A stretch of DNA of 64,000 bases from Przewalskia tangutica (Eukaryota > Streptophyta > Magnoliopsida > Solanales > Solanaceae), in the NCBI GenBank assembly GCA_029844215.1, contig CM056723.1, positions 10,314,980 through 10,378,979 on the forward strand, given 5' to 3'. This document shows positions 45,201 through 54,064 of the stretch, piece by piece; positions within the stretch are counted from its first letter, which is position 1; every line of letters starts with the position of its first letter. The notes under the pieces are model-generated. The model had not been told where the DNA came from. It saw only the letters and a program-made list of their open reading frames with translations, and made no database searches. The translations under genes were made by a program, and so were the position numbers.

Positions 45201-48200
45201 GAAGGCATGGCTAGGCCGAAGGCAGAGACTTGGTGTGATTGGATAAAGATCTCCCATACTGTCACACCGCATGAGAAGACTCTCCGTCCTGAAATCTTTT
45301 ACAGAAAATCCAAACTGATCAAAATCAATAGAAACCCAATTATCAGTGGTGAATTTACGGACAGACGCCAAATTTTTAATTAGTTTTGGGGCACTAGGGT
45401 ATTTTTCAAGACAAATGGTGGACGAAGAGGGGACATTTCTATGACCATAACCCTTAATTAGAATTGAATTGTCATTACCCGCAATTATACCACGATTACT
45501 GTTCAAATTGAAAGACGAGAGAATACATTGGTCAGATGTCATGTGGGTGGTGGCGTCGGTGTCCATGTACCAATTCGGGTCTGATTTAGTCATTCCAAGC
45601 GTGTGCATGTCCATTGCGTGATGTGCACGAGGGCGATGCGAGTATGCGGTCGCTAGTTCGGCCCGATCGTTTCAAAACCGAGCGACACGAGTAACTGGCG
45701 CAGTTGGGCTGGATGGAAATTAGGGCCCGATGGCCGGGCGGGGTGGAAAATGCTGCGGAATTGGGGCCATGCCATCGTATAGGGTCCATCGTGGGCCCCA
45801 CGGCTCTTCTTGACCTCGCGGGTTACCACGCCACCGCCCGCGTTCTGATTGTCACCTCAATTTTTCCCATTATGTTTCTGATGTTGACCCCTTTTCCGCC
45901 ATCGTTGTTGCGTTGGTGGCTCGATTCGGTGGAAATTGACAGAGGAAAGTTCGACTCGGTCACCATGACGGAATGGCAATCCCCATCAGCAGCCTTTTTA
46001 GCTAATCTTGCTTCATCCAAAGTAAGCATGGAACAGGCTTGATAGAATTTCGGTAGGAGGCTACTTTAACGAATAATCGAAGCAACGTCGTTATAGGCAT
46101 TGGACAGGTCTACAACCATCTGTAAAACGAGACGACTATTAGTAACAGGAGCACCCACGTTGCGAAGTTGATCTGCCAAATCCTTGAGTCATTTACAATA
46201 AGAAGAAAAGTTAGAAAAATTCTCCATAGCAACTTGAGAAAATTCCTGCTCAAGGATAACAATGCGAGAATGACTGTCATCTTGGAAGATATCACGCAAT
46301 AGATTCCAAGCCTCCATAGCTGTGGAGTTGGGTCTCATAATCGTCTATAAAAGGTTCAAGGAGATAGTGACATAAATCCACCGGAGAACCTTTGCATCAA
46401 ACATGACCCATAAGTTTGGATCGGCTGCTTTGGTAAGCACAACCGTCGTAGTCGCTGTATCACCTTCCGTAGGAGTAGGTGGAGGGATGATGTGAAGAAC
46501 CTGATGTGCCATAACATGAATCTTGAATAACTCCGCCCACGTCCCATATTAGACGTTTTCTAGGTCAAGAACAATAGGAAGAACGCTTTTGATGTTAGAA
46601 ACTGTGAGAGCAGGATGAAAAGTGTTCTTATTTGCCATAGGGAATAAAACAACAAGATTCGGGGAAGGAATTTGTTGGAGAAGGAACGGAAGCAAGGTAA
46701 AAATAACTTAGATTTTTGATATCATGAAAGAATTAATATCTTGATTATTCTTATTGATGAAAGACATATATATACAAGTTACAATAGAAAAATCTTTTTC
46801 TTATTCTACATCTAAATCCTTATTCTATAAGGAGACTAACTATACAACTATGGTAATATTACAATCCTAATTAAGGTACAAAAATAATTCTAATGTATAC
46901 CATATACAAATCTGCCCACGTGGGTCCTGCTGACCGTGTACTTTAACAGTTCTCCTTCCACCGGTCAAACCACAACTTCCCTTAACGTTATTTTTCGGGT
47001 TAAAATGTCCCTTCTTCCACCTATTTGGACCACAATTTTCCTTTGCAGTTAAAAATGCCCCTCCGGAATTATATAGAGCTTAAATTTAAAAGGTGGCACA
47101 AATTTATCAATCCATGTCTACTATAGACGTTTACCTGTAGTAGTTCTAAACAACCTTAACTTATACCCAAAACAAATGGTTCTTAAACTTGGTTAAATGC
47201 AATTGCGCTAATAAACGATATATATGATGTCGAAAACATATGACCCAAGTACAGTTAGAGACTCGTGCAAAGGTATTTAAAAAATGAAGAACTAAGCAAA
47301 AGAAGAGAAGCAAGGAGAATTAAACAATGACTTAACACCTAAATTATTTTCTTAATCATGTTAATGTTGGGAATACGTGAATAGGGCATAGGGTAACCTA
47401 TACATTAGAGAAATTAAGGACAACAGAAAGAGAGACGACTTATATGGATTATTGACTAATTATTTTATTGATTAGTTATCGTGCTTGTGCATGTTATCAT
47501 GATTCATGGGAGTAGCTTATTTAAAAGGTTATTTAGGAATCTCGAAGAAACGTGCAAATGTTTGGCGTTTGATTAGTTGTTGGGTGATCAAAAATTAATT
47601 TTAATACGTACATACCTTGATTGACCCTCTAAGAGTTGCCTTAACTTTGTCGAAATCGGAGTTAATGCACCGGAGGAAATGATCTGATGGGTTTCTGAGA
47701 GTAGGACAAGGAAATCCAGCTTCTGCAAAGAACTGCAATCAACATAAATTCAATCTTCAGACTTTCGAGCTTGTTAATCGAATAATAGTTAGAAAAAGAG
47801 AAGCGTGAGATCATTCACAAATCCAATAGTTTAGAATCACTGAATTCTGTTCTTTATATATATATAAGATCTAATATGTTGTAATCTAAGTTACACGTAA
47901 TTAATTGGTTCTTCCGACCCGTTGTATCTAGTCTAGATGGATATATATCTTGCTTGCCTCAGATGCTTCAGAAGCCTGCCCAAAGTAGACAGTTTTGCCT
48001 CCAGAAAGCAAGTATAATCTGTCAAATAGCTCAAATACTTCACTGCTTGGCTGGTGAATTGAAGCTATCACTGTCCGTCCATCTCTGGACAGACAACGTA
48101 GCGTCTGTGTTACGAAGAACGCTGAGGCACTGCCACAAAATCCAGAAAATTAGCATTGTGCAATGAACATTTTTGAATAAGTTATCTGTTCTTAAAAAAA

Positions 48201-48960
48201 TTAACTACCTGTCTAGTCCACTTGTTGGTTCATCGAGAAAGAGTAATCTAGGCCTCATTAGAATCTCAAGTGCAATACTAACTCTCCTCATTTCTCCCCC
48301 ACTAATACCGCGCAAGTGCCAATTTCCAATATACGTATCAGCACAATCTTGTAAACCCATTTCAATAATTGTGCTCTCAACCAGTGACTGTTTCTCCGAT
48401 AATGGCATCTTATCCGGGAGACGCAATTGAGCTGAATAGTAAATCGTCTCCCGAACTGTTAATGTTCCAATCAATGTATCATCTTGGGTTACATATGCCT
48501 GTATAATATCAGTTTAACAATCAAGAAGATATATACTTTCTAGGAAAACATTTTTCATGGAAATTGAAATGACTAGTGGTGTACTTACTGCAGTTCCAAA
48601 TGAGAGCTTAGCTTTGCGACCGTTGAGGAGAATATTTCCAGAGAGGATTGCGTTAGAAGCAAGACGTCCAGAGAGGGCATCGAGAAGCGTAGATTTTCCA
48701 GAACCAGAAGGACCCATTAAGGCAGTAAAGGTCCCGGGCTCTGCATAACCAGTAAGTCCTTCTAATACATTTCGTGTATCTCCATTATTCAGAGTAACCA
48801 TTACATTTACATCCTTCCAAGCCAAATGAGCAATTACATCATCTCCTAGGATTAATTCAGTGTTTAATTTCTCCTTCCAAATTGTTTCACTCAGAGGACT
48901 TAATCCATCAATAACTATACCATGGCCTTGTGGTTCGCCTTCTTTTTCAATCTCCATCAT
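39269..48960 (-). CDS. ABCG11: ABCG11-like half-size ABC transporter (ABCG/WBC subfamily), ten exons
   Basis: Exons (plus coordinates, read right to left): 48589-48960, 48209-48498, 47958-48129, 47616-47732, 41969-42100, 41667-41861, 41368-41454, 40727-40999, 40438-40545, 39269-39586. They join without a stop into 687 codons, close to the roughly 700 of Arabidopsis ABCG11. The nucleotide-binding domain has Walker A GPSGSGKST (residues 83-91), the signature ISGGE (189-193), Walker B LLFLDE (209-214) and the H-loop His of SIHQPS (246). The C-terminal half holds the six-helix membrane domain, with RSFINMSRDFGYYWLR and MTFMSIGGFPSFVEDMK. In Arabidopsis ABCG11 exports cuticular wax and cutin precursors across the epidermal plasma membrane, alone or paired with ABCG12. 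Oddities: the signature is followed by Met (ISGGEMRR) where Lys is usual; intron 3 is GC-AG; intron 4 is 5.5 kb because of a Copia element. ATG is chosen at 48960; a second Met codon follows immediately. Confidence 0.9.
39956..40279 (-). mobile_element. TRIM element in intron 9 of the ABCG11-like gene, ATGAT duplication
   Basis: Two direct repeats (3' LTR 39956-40075; 5' LTR 40174-40279) on the minus strand start TGTTAAGAGT(C/T)CCACATCGG and end near TTTTTTACA. Directly inside the 5' LTR is TGGTATCAGAGCC, a perfect Met-tRNA-type PBS. Before the 3' LTR lies the purine-rich GCGTGCGGGAG. ATGAT flanks both ends (39951-39955, 40280-40284). With LTRs of about 110-120 bp and a 98-bp interior without coding capacity, this fits a terminal-repeat retrotransposon in miniature. 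Confidence 0.9.
41157..41230. repeat. Small inverted-repeat (MITE-like) element in intron 7
   Basis: GTGTCGGATCCTCTAAAAT and, after a short T-rich loop, TTGGAGGATCTGACAC are imperfect inverted repeats that would fold into a hairpin. Flanking GTTATTAG/ATAACATT suggests a longer terminal inversion. It resembles short MITE-type insertions common in Solanaceae introns, but its family is not certain. Confidence 0.55.
42257..42474 (-). repeat. Copia 6 3' LTR
   Basis: On the minus strand it begins TGTTAAAGTACACGG at 42474 and ends ATTCTTTCA at 42257. Against the 5' LTR I count about 16 substitutions and one ~6-bp indel over roughly 220 bp by eye, so the insertion is not recent. Confidence 0.85.
42480..42860 (-). 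pseudogene. Copia 6 RNase H
   Basis: The minus strand frame 42859-42638 starts MFLDNNLVSWSVKRQSTLS and goes on to SCWLQNPSLELRCLLKATLV and YCDNISVIYL. The later part, to 42480, has KHIEMDIHFVREK- and ILKILE-type segments in other frames. These are Copia RNase H motifs; the SAEAEYR part is damaged (SRRGKYRGS). Confidence 0.7.
42906..43920 (-). pseudogene. Copia 6 reverse transcriptase
   Basis: The N-terminal frame (43920-43660) reads MTDEYNVLIDNKTWELVPRP, then GVDCGEIFSPVVKPATIRTV and LSLALSKS. The C-terminal frame (43439-42906) reads MYRRGSSMTYILLYVNDIIL, where the catalytic YVDD is YVND, a disabling change, then EFVMKDLDPLSYFL, SSCKSISTQVD and LAGALQYLTFTRSDI. The middle (43660-43440) is in other frames with stops. 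The gene is inactive as read. Confidence 0.8.
44200..45020 (-). pseudogene. Copia 6 integrase
   Basis: Minus-strand blocks: SFDIIHSDL (45186-44980), GHRYYLVFLDYYSKCLWTF (44958-44602), RNAKCVS-type pieces with MVHASVPLYFWHHALQIATD (44653), NILHSKCLTYSSPLHVLYNK and the C-terminal FLGYPSNHRGYKFFDL with IIISRHVIFDE (44428). This is the standard order of the Copia integrase, with stops and shifts. 43920-44200 is the linker, which is GC-rich and carries GCGGCGCCGAGG/GGCGCTGTGGCGCC words. Confidence 0.7.
45126..45614 (-). pseudogene. Copia 6 protease and GAG-pre-integrase region
   Basis: One 162-codon open frame: WYMDTDATTHMTSD holds the protease active site with DTDA in place of the usual DTGA. 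It continues through FNLNSNRGIIAGND to IKNLASVRKFTTDNWVSID, then LLMRCDSMGDLYPIT. This is the longest open part of the element. The Gly-to-Asp change in the active site would disable it. Confidence 0.75.
45620..46640 (-). pseudogene. Copia 6 gag
   Basis: It begins MANKNTFHPALTVSNIK at 46638 with a stop soon after (LENV-stop-YGTWAELF). Later pieces are FKIHVMAHQVLHIIPPP, NLLRDIFQDDSHSRIVILEQ, a DLADQLRNVGAPVTNSRLVL block and FYQACSMLTLDEARLAKKAA. It is UBN2-type gag. Several in-frame stops occur. Confidence 0.75.
46725..46948 (-). repeat. Copia 6 5' LTR
   Basis: On the minus strand it runs TGTTAAAGTACACGG (46948) to ATTCTTTCA (46725), followed by TGATATCA (46717-46724), a decayed Met-tRNA-type PBS that Copia 3 also has. 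The GTTCT duplication adjoins it at 46949-46953. Confidence 0.85.
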
Positions 48961-49098
48961 CTATACAATCTCTTTAATTAATCGCTTGCGCTAGTCTTTC
49001 TTCTTCTTCTTGCATGTTTCATATATACTTCTGATTTGTATGAAGTATATATGAAAACATAACAGCTAGCAGCCAGCTGATGGATTTTGACTATCCGA

Positions 49099-49106
49099 TT
49101 TTTATA
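49099..49106 (-). promoter_or_regulatory. Candidate TATA box of the ABCG11-like gene
   Basis: TATAAAAA on the minus strand, about 140 bp upstream of the start codon at 48960, in an otherwise AT-rich 5' flank. A TATATTTATA-like word lies about 25 bp further upstream. The transcription start is not known, so this is a candidate only. Confidence 0.4.
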
Positions 49107-49304
49107 GAATTTGAATGCAGAGAGATATAAATATAAGACGAAACGAAGCGTGATAAGCAGGGTCAGCTCTATACTATAAAGAATTAAGAACTTGGCAGAC
49201 ATGTCACATGTTGCATGCTAAAAAATGGATATATCTGTCGAATTTGATTGGACTATAGAACTTCAAATTCTCTCGTACTCCTCTAACTAAGAATTCACAT
49301 GTTT

Positions 49305-49502
49305 CTGCATGAGAATTAGCCAGAAGATGCTTGATGGCGCGGGGCCATGGTCGCGAGTTCGATCCTGCATCGCATTCTTGGTTGGCGCATCGCGCATGGC
49401 TGCAAGTGTGGTTTACATGGTGGCGTGGTTTGCGGTTTGCGTCGGTCAGGGTTTCTGTCTTGTATTTCGAAAGAGTAGCGGCCTTCGAAAAAAAAAAAAA
49501 AA
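49305..49502 (+). mobile_element. SINE 2, tRNA-derived, in the ABCG11-like upstream region, 16-bp duplication
   Basis: AAGAATTCACATGTTT flanks it exactly (49289-49304 and 49503-49518). The interior has a B-box-like GCGAGTTCGATCC (49352-49364), a GGCGTGGTTTGCGG block shared with SINE 1, and a poly(A) tail. The insertion is about 345 bp upstream of the ABCG11-like start codon, on the opposite strand. The open frames at 49309-49539 are SINE translations. Confidence 0.85.
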
Positions 49503-49689
49503 AAGAATTCACATGTTTTTAAATCACAACAGCCATTGACTATGTGCATTTCAATTATTTGATGACAGAATGACAGATGACTTGCCAGCAGGTTGCCCTT
49601 CTTCTGCATTACGAAAACAAGATATTCACAATTTTCCATCCAGTCCCTTTTTTCCTCAGTTTTAAAGGCTCATAAAATGGAGAATGTTA

Positions 49690-50610
49690 GGTGTTTGCTG
49701 GGAAGATATTACACTTAAACCATAACTTGAAATAGTTTGGTGTAAATATTATGATAATTATGGGGCTATCCCATAATTACCTCCAATCATATATTTTGTA
49801 ATATCATAATTTATTATGATTAGAATTTGATGATAAATTAGTATAACTTAATTTAGAATGATTATATTAGTCTTCCTTAATGTTATTATTGTATACTTGT
49901 ATATATATTTGACTATGAAAATAAAATAAATTAAGAAATCAATTCTTACGTGAGCCAAAATTATTTTGCCCTAAACCTCTCTAACCTCCATCGGCCTCCC
50001 TCAATAGCCAAAAAATTTCTTTCTCTTCTCTCTTAATTTTTTTGTTCTCTCTCATCCTCCAACTTAAACAACGAATAGGGCTTTCTAAAAACCCTAAACC
50101 TAAAATCACTTCCCTAACCCTAAATCATTACCCCATGTCGGCTACCACTTTTCTTCCTATCTTCATTACCTAAAACCCTAGCCGACACGACACTTAGGGT
50201 TATCTCCTACAATTCCACCAATCACAAAACAAATTTATCTTCTTTCTTTTGTTTTTTCGTGGAAACTATTCATCCAGCTCTTGCCGCCAACAACGTCAAG
50301 AACTTTATCTCAATAACACTTGAGATGAAAAAAGAACAATACACCTCTTGAGCGGAATTGTTCAAAATCAATTGTCGCGCATATGAAGTAATCGACCATA
50401 TCATCCCTTCCGAATCATCGGACACCACTGAGGTAAACAAAATTAAAAAATATGGTCTCGTTTGGATATTATAGTCCTTCAATGGATTTATGACACTATC
50501 TCAAACAATCTTCTACATACCATATTGAAGCCGAACTCTACGGCTCAACACGTGGGAACGTTTACAAAAGTTAATACATGGGAAGATGAAAAATAGAAAT
50601 AATTACTAAA
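49690..50610 (+). mobile_element. Copia 7 fragment: LTR-like AT-rich part, leader and gag N-terminus
   Basis: 49690-49950 looks like the 3' part of a Copia LTR. It is followed by a pyrimidine-rich leader and then, at about 50256-50600, gag residues in the plus frame: HPALAANNVKNFISITLEMK, a stop, AELFKINCRAYEVIDHIIPS, SSDTTEVNK and IL-stop-SFNGFMTL. This matches the UBN2-type gag start. The LTR ends and the PBS are not clear; no later domains follow. Confidence 0.55.
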
Positions 50611-51200
50611 GGTAATAAACAATGCTCTTAATAAAAAGTTAAAAACAGAGGTGGTGAGTGGTGACCTTCCAGATGCCACCTGAAATGGCTTTGAACGTTA
50701 ACGTTTTCTTTGGTTTAATGATTGGATTTATTGTAAAGAACTTAATTTAATAGTTTCATTATTTACTACTGCTCCAAACAATTCATAATTCCTTCTATCT
50801 AAATGCTCCTGAACGTGATTGGATTTGTGTGAACTTAAATAACAGTTCCATTATTTATTACTGCTCTAAACCTTTCATATTTCCTTGTATCTTAATGCTC
50901 CTGAAGTGATTAGTCTTCATGTGATTATCATATTAAAGAGAGAAAAGAGACATATTTGTCATCGAATTTTTGAAAAAGGGTCATATTTGTCCTCCATTAA
51001 AGTATGATGTCAAATATACTCTTTCTGTTAGTAAAGTTATCACATTTGCCCAATGGACGAAAATTCTACGTGAACAACACGTTGGATCCACGTGGAAGAC
51101 ACATGACAGGTGGGACCCACATCACCACCCACTGCTCATACTCCCTTCCTTCTCACCAACCAGCTCCGGTAACCGGAGCAGCCAACCACCACCACTACAG
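50611..51200. other. Spacer with a short near-duplicate, no gene
   Basis: Two related blocks (50750-50830 and 50835-50900, each with 'tcattatttactactgctc...' and 'cttaatgctcctga') form an imperfect ~85-bp duplication. The open frame at 50970-51230 is a His/Pro-rich translation of the following repeat and is not called. Confidence 0.4.
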
Positions 51201-51204
51201 CCAC

Positions 51205-51342
51205 TACACCCATCGTCGACACCGGAGTAGCTAACCACCCATCATCGACGCCACTACCACTACAACTACTACACCCCATCGTCGACGTCACCATCACTAC
51301 AACCACTACACCCCACCGTCGACGCTACCACCACTCTGTTCA
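51205..51342 (+). repeat. Minisatellite, ~37-bp unit (CCCATCGTCGACG...CACTACA)
   Basis: About four imperfect copies with CATCGTCGAC/CATCATCGAC/CATCGTCGAC/CACCGTCGAC at 51208, 51240, 51277 and 51314, each followed by a CCACTACAACTACTACA-type stretch. It sits directly upstream of the bc1-subunit relic at 51352. Confidence 0.65.
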
Positions 51343-51351
51343 CCACCAGAT

Positions 51352-51501
51352 ATGACAACCACCACTAGTCCAACAACAGCAGATAACAGACTCTTCAAGT
51401 TCCTCCGCCCCAAACTCCGTCCCCAATCTACCGATATCCAGGCCGCCGCCATGTGGGACGTCGCCGCTAGTACCGATGCCCTCTTGGCACGGACCATATA
51501 A
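51352..51501 (+). pseudogene. Relic of ubiquinol-cytochrome c reductase 6.7-kDa subunit (CR6/QCR10-like)
   Basis: The 49-codon frame starts ATG at 51352. After a Thr/Ser-rich start it reads LFKFLRPKLRPQSTDIQAAA, then MWDVAASTDALLARTI and a stop. The plant bc1 small subunit has the same run of basic residues followed by DIQAAA, then a W-G-V-A-A membrane helix and a Q-P-W-type continuation. Here the helix Gly is Asp and the protein stops before the Q-P motif, so the membrane anchor is incomplete. The family assignment rests on about 25 residues. It could be a retro-copied pseudogene or a first exon with a decayed second part. Confidence 0.5.
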
Positions 51502-52349
51502 GATAGTATTTCTATATAGAGTGAAAGGTCCCAATAGATATATACACAAACAGAGAGCAAAAATGTAGCCTTTCTCAATCTATGGCTTTTTCCTTAATTA
51601 ATACTGTAGTAATGTTGTGCGCATTGTGCGAGTAAACTAGTGTTACTTAGCGGTAGCGTCGAACCCAATTCCTTCTTCGTTGCCCCGACTACGACCCATT
51701 CCAAAATCCTACGCCTTAATTAATCAACAACTGTGACGAGTCTCTAATTTCCAATAAAGACATGTCGAAAGCTCGACTAGAGAATATTGGGATTACGAAT
51801 CCATAATCAAGTATATAAAAACAAAAACAAAAAAGAACAAAATCAGAGGCGATTAGGGAAAAAGTTTATCCCTAACCGGAGCAACTGGTTGGTCGGAGAA
51901 GGGAGGGAGTAGGAGTGGTGATGTGCGTGGATCCGACGTGGTTTTCACGTGGAATTTAAGTCCATAAAAGGATTGAGCACTATATAAACTCTAGTTTTAA
52001 GTACGGGTTTGGGCCCCCAAGGGGTGACCCAAGTATTTAGAAGGGGAGGACCTAAGTGAGCTTGGATTCGGGTCTAAGCCCCACGCGCGTCGCCGTCCGC
52101 CCGATCCCTGTCGGGTCTCAGATCTCGGGACGTGGGTTGTGGATTTTCTTTCAGAAATCTTTTGATCCCTGAAATATTTTTTAATTATATTTTGGTCCCT
52201 GAAGATTTCAGAAACGTTGTAACGACTCTATCTTCTCCAAACGGCACCAGCCAACGGTTCTGACTTCAACCGTCAGAATCCTCCCGCTTCTTCACCTATA
52301 AATTGAACATTACTCTGCAGTTCAAAACATACGAAAAATAGAAAAACAT
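51502..52349. other. Uncharacterised stretch, possibly LTR and leader of a Tnt1-like Copia
   Basis: It contains a GC-rich block at 51990-52140 (GGGTCTAAGCCCCACGCGCG...), then 'ttttggtccctgaa' duplicates and a TATAAATTGAAC word at 52299. Tnt1-like gag follows, but I could not find defined LTR ends or a PBS. Confidence 0.35.
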
Positions 52350-53797
52350 ATGAAATTCTCTCCTCTCATCAACAGTCTTTCTATATTCTTTTTCTTCACC
52401 AGAATCAACCTTACTTGCTTTGTATTATTGGTCGTTGTTTTACCTTGGAAGACTATTGTCCAATACCATAAAAGCATCTATACGGGGCAAATTTATCTTA
52501 AAGAAAGAGAGTCATCTCTCGACTCTGGTTCTGCTGCTGCTGCTCAAGAGAATGATGTTGTCCCTACTCCTGCCATTTTCCAAAGCGAACGTCCAGAAAA
52601 ATTTCTGGGGATGACAGCAAAAGATAATGTTTTATCTTACTATGTTAAACATGTCAAGCTTTCTGATACAAGATCCTCCTTCTAGTGGAGATGTTATGGA
52701 CACTCAATCTAACACAACGACTGAAGTAGGCCAAGAATTCCATGTCACAAATGTCCTGAAGTTAACACTGGATTCCTGGAGTCATAGTGATTTCATGTGC
52801 AAAATCTGCATTCTGAATGGTATGTCGGATACACTCTATACTATGTATTGCACTGTGAAGACGACAAATGAGTTGTGGGAAAAACTCAAGAAATAGTACA
52901 ATGCACAGGATGCGAGTACTAAGAAATTCATTGTTGGAAAGTTTCTAAAATTTCAAATAGTGGATGGTAAATCAGTGATGTCCCAAATCCAGGTGTTTCA
53001 AATGATTCTTAATTATCTGGATTTGGAAAGAATGAAGCCAAATGAACAGTTTCTAGTTGCGTCTTTGATTGAAATTGCCTCCTTCATGGAACGAGTTCAT
53101 GAGTTATCTCAAACTAAAGACAAAAGAAATGGGGTTTGAAGACCTTATCACCAAACAACAAATACAGGATGACAATAAAAGGGTTATATCTAAGGGAAAG
53201 CAGCCAATAGAGGCAAAAGCGAATCTGGTTGATTCGAAGGGAAACACTAACAAAAAGCACAACTTCCAGGGAGACGACAAAAGTCAACCGGTGGAGAAGT
53301 TCAAAGGAAACGGTCACCACTGTGGAAAGCCCGGTCATATGATTAAATAGTGTCACAAACTGAAGAGATAGCAGAAAGAAAAGGCCAAGAACAAAGGCAA
53401 GGCCAAGGCTAACGTTGTACAAGACGAGGGTGATCATTCGAACCTTGACGACATGATTGTGAATTTCTCGGTTATAGTGCTGGAGGCAAATCTAGAGGAG
53501 AATTCAAGGCAATGGTGGATAGATACGGATGCAACCCATCACATCTGCTCTGGCAATAGTGCATTCTCCTCTTACACCCCAGTCACAGGTAAAAAGTTTT
53601 TCATGGGCAACGACGCTACCTCTGAAGTTCAAGGGGTTGGAAATGTTGTGCTCAAAATGACTTCAGGCAAAGAGCTTACTCTGAAGGAAGTGATGTATGT
53701 CCCTGATATCCGCAAGAACTTGGTTTCAGGGCCACTGTTGGTCAAAAATAGTTTCAGGGCCACTGTATGTTCCGGTTTTTGGAGGATCTTCTGTTAG
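52350..53797 (+). pseudogene. Copia 8 (Tnt1-like) gag and protease, broken
   Basis: Frames in order: SERPEKFLGMTAKDNV (to 52682), then LKLTLDSWSHSDFMCKICIL and NGMSDTLYTMYCTVKTTNEL with WEKLKK (52896), KLPPSWNEFMSYLKLKTKEM with DLITKQQIQDDNKR and the zinc knuckle piece CGKPGHMIK (53350). The protease start is RQWWIDTDATHHICSGNS (53453-53797), with DTDA instead of DTGA, followed by the KFFMGNDATSEVQG and VGNVVLKM segments. It is the gag-PR part of a Tnt1-type Copia. Stops occur at 52683, 52894 and 53348. It stops abruptly where sequence inverts at about 53800. Confidence 0.75.
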
Positions 53798-53814
53798 GAA
53801 ACGTGACATTCCCA

Positions 53815-54059
53815 TAACAGTCAAAAGAACATCATCTTTTGCTGCCATCTCTTGAAGTTGGTGCCCATGAACTTCTCTGGACGTTCATGGTGTAATCCAG
53901 CGGGTGGAGGAACTGTAGCGTTCCCTTGAACAACGATAAATGCATTGTTTGAGCCTTGTGGAACAGTGGGGAAGGCACTAGGTGTGCCTTGAGCAGCAAC
54001 AGAAGATTGAACAATAAATTGTTCGCCTCCAGCCATCTTTCTAGTCATTTACAGCGAAT
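53815..54059 (-). pseudogene. Inverted gag start of a Tnt1-like Copia
   Basis: The minus-strand frame starts MTRKMAGGEQFIVQSS at 54048 (a second Met at 54036) and ends HERPEKFMGTNFKRWQQKMM at 53821. The HERPEKF(M/L)G motif is the one seen in the plus-strand copy near 52590. The two are arranged tail to tail (gag-PR forward, then gag start reversed), so a rearrangement or an inverted nested insertion is likely. Ogre C begins five bases beyond this piece. Confidence 0.75.
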
Positions 54060-54064
54060 ATTAT

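Larger units (their letters stand above)
42257..46948 (-). mobile_element. Copia 6: full-length minus-strand Ty1-copia in intron 4 of the ABCG11-like gene
   Basis: It has LTRs at both ends (42257-42474 and 46725-46948) and an exact GTTCT duplication (42252-42256 and 46949-46953). The interior (about 4.25 kb) has gag, protease, integrase, RT and RNase H regions in the usual order, all with stops. The orientation is the same as the host gene, so its LTR polyadenylation signals could act on the transcript. Splice sites of the host exons on both sides remain intact. Confidence 0.9.

Noticed and set aside
49309..49539. ORF ending in a poly-Lys run near the ABCG11-like gene
   Set aside because: It is a translation of SINE 2 and its poly(A) tail.
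50970..51234. His/Pro-rich plus-strand ORFs before the bc1-subunit relic
   Set aside because: They read through the minisatellite (CCACCACTACA-type repeats) in two overlapping frames; no start context or homology supports them.
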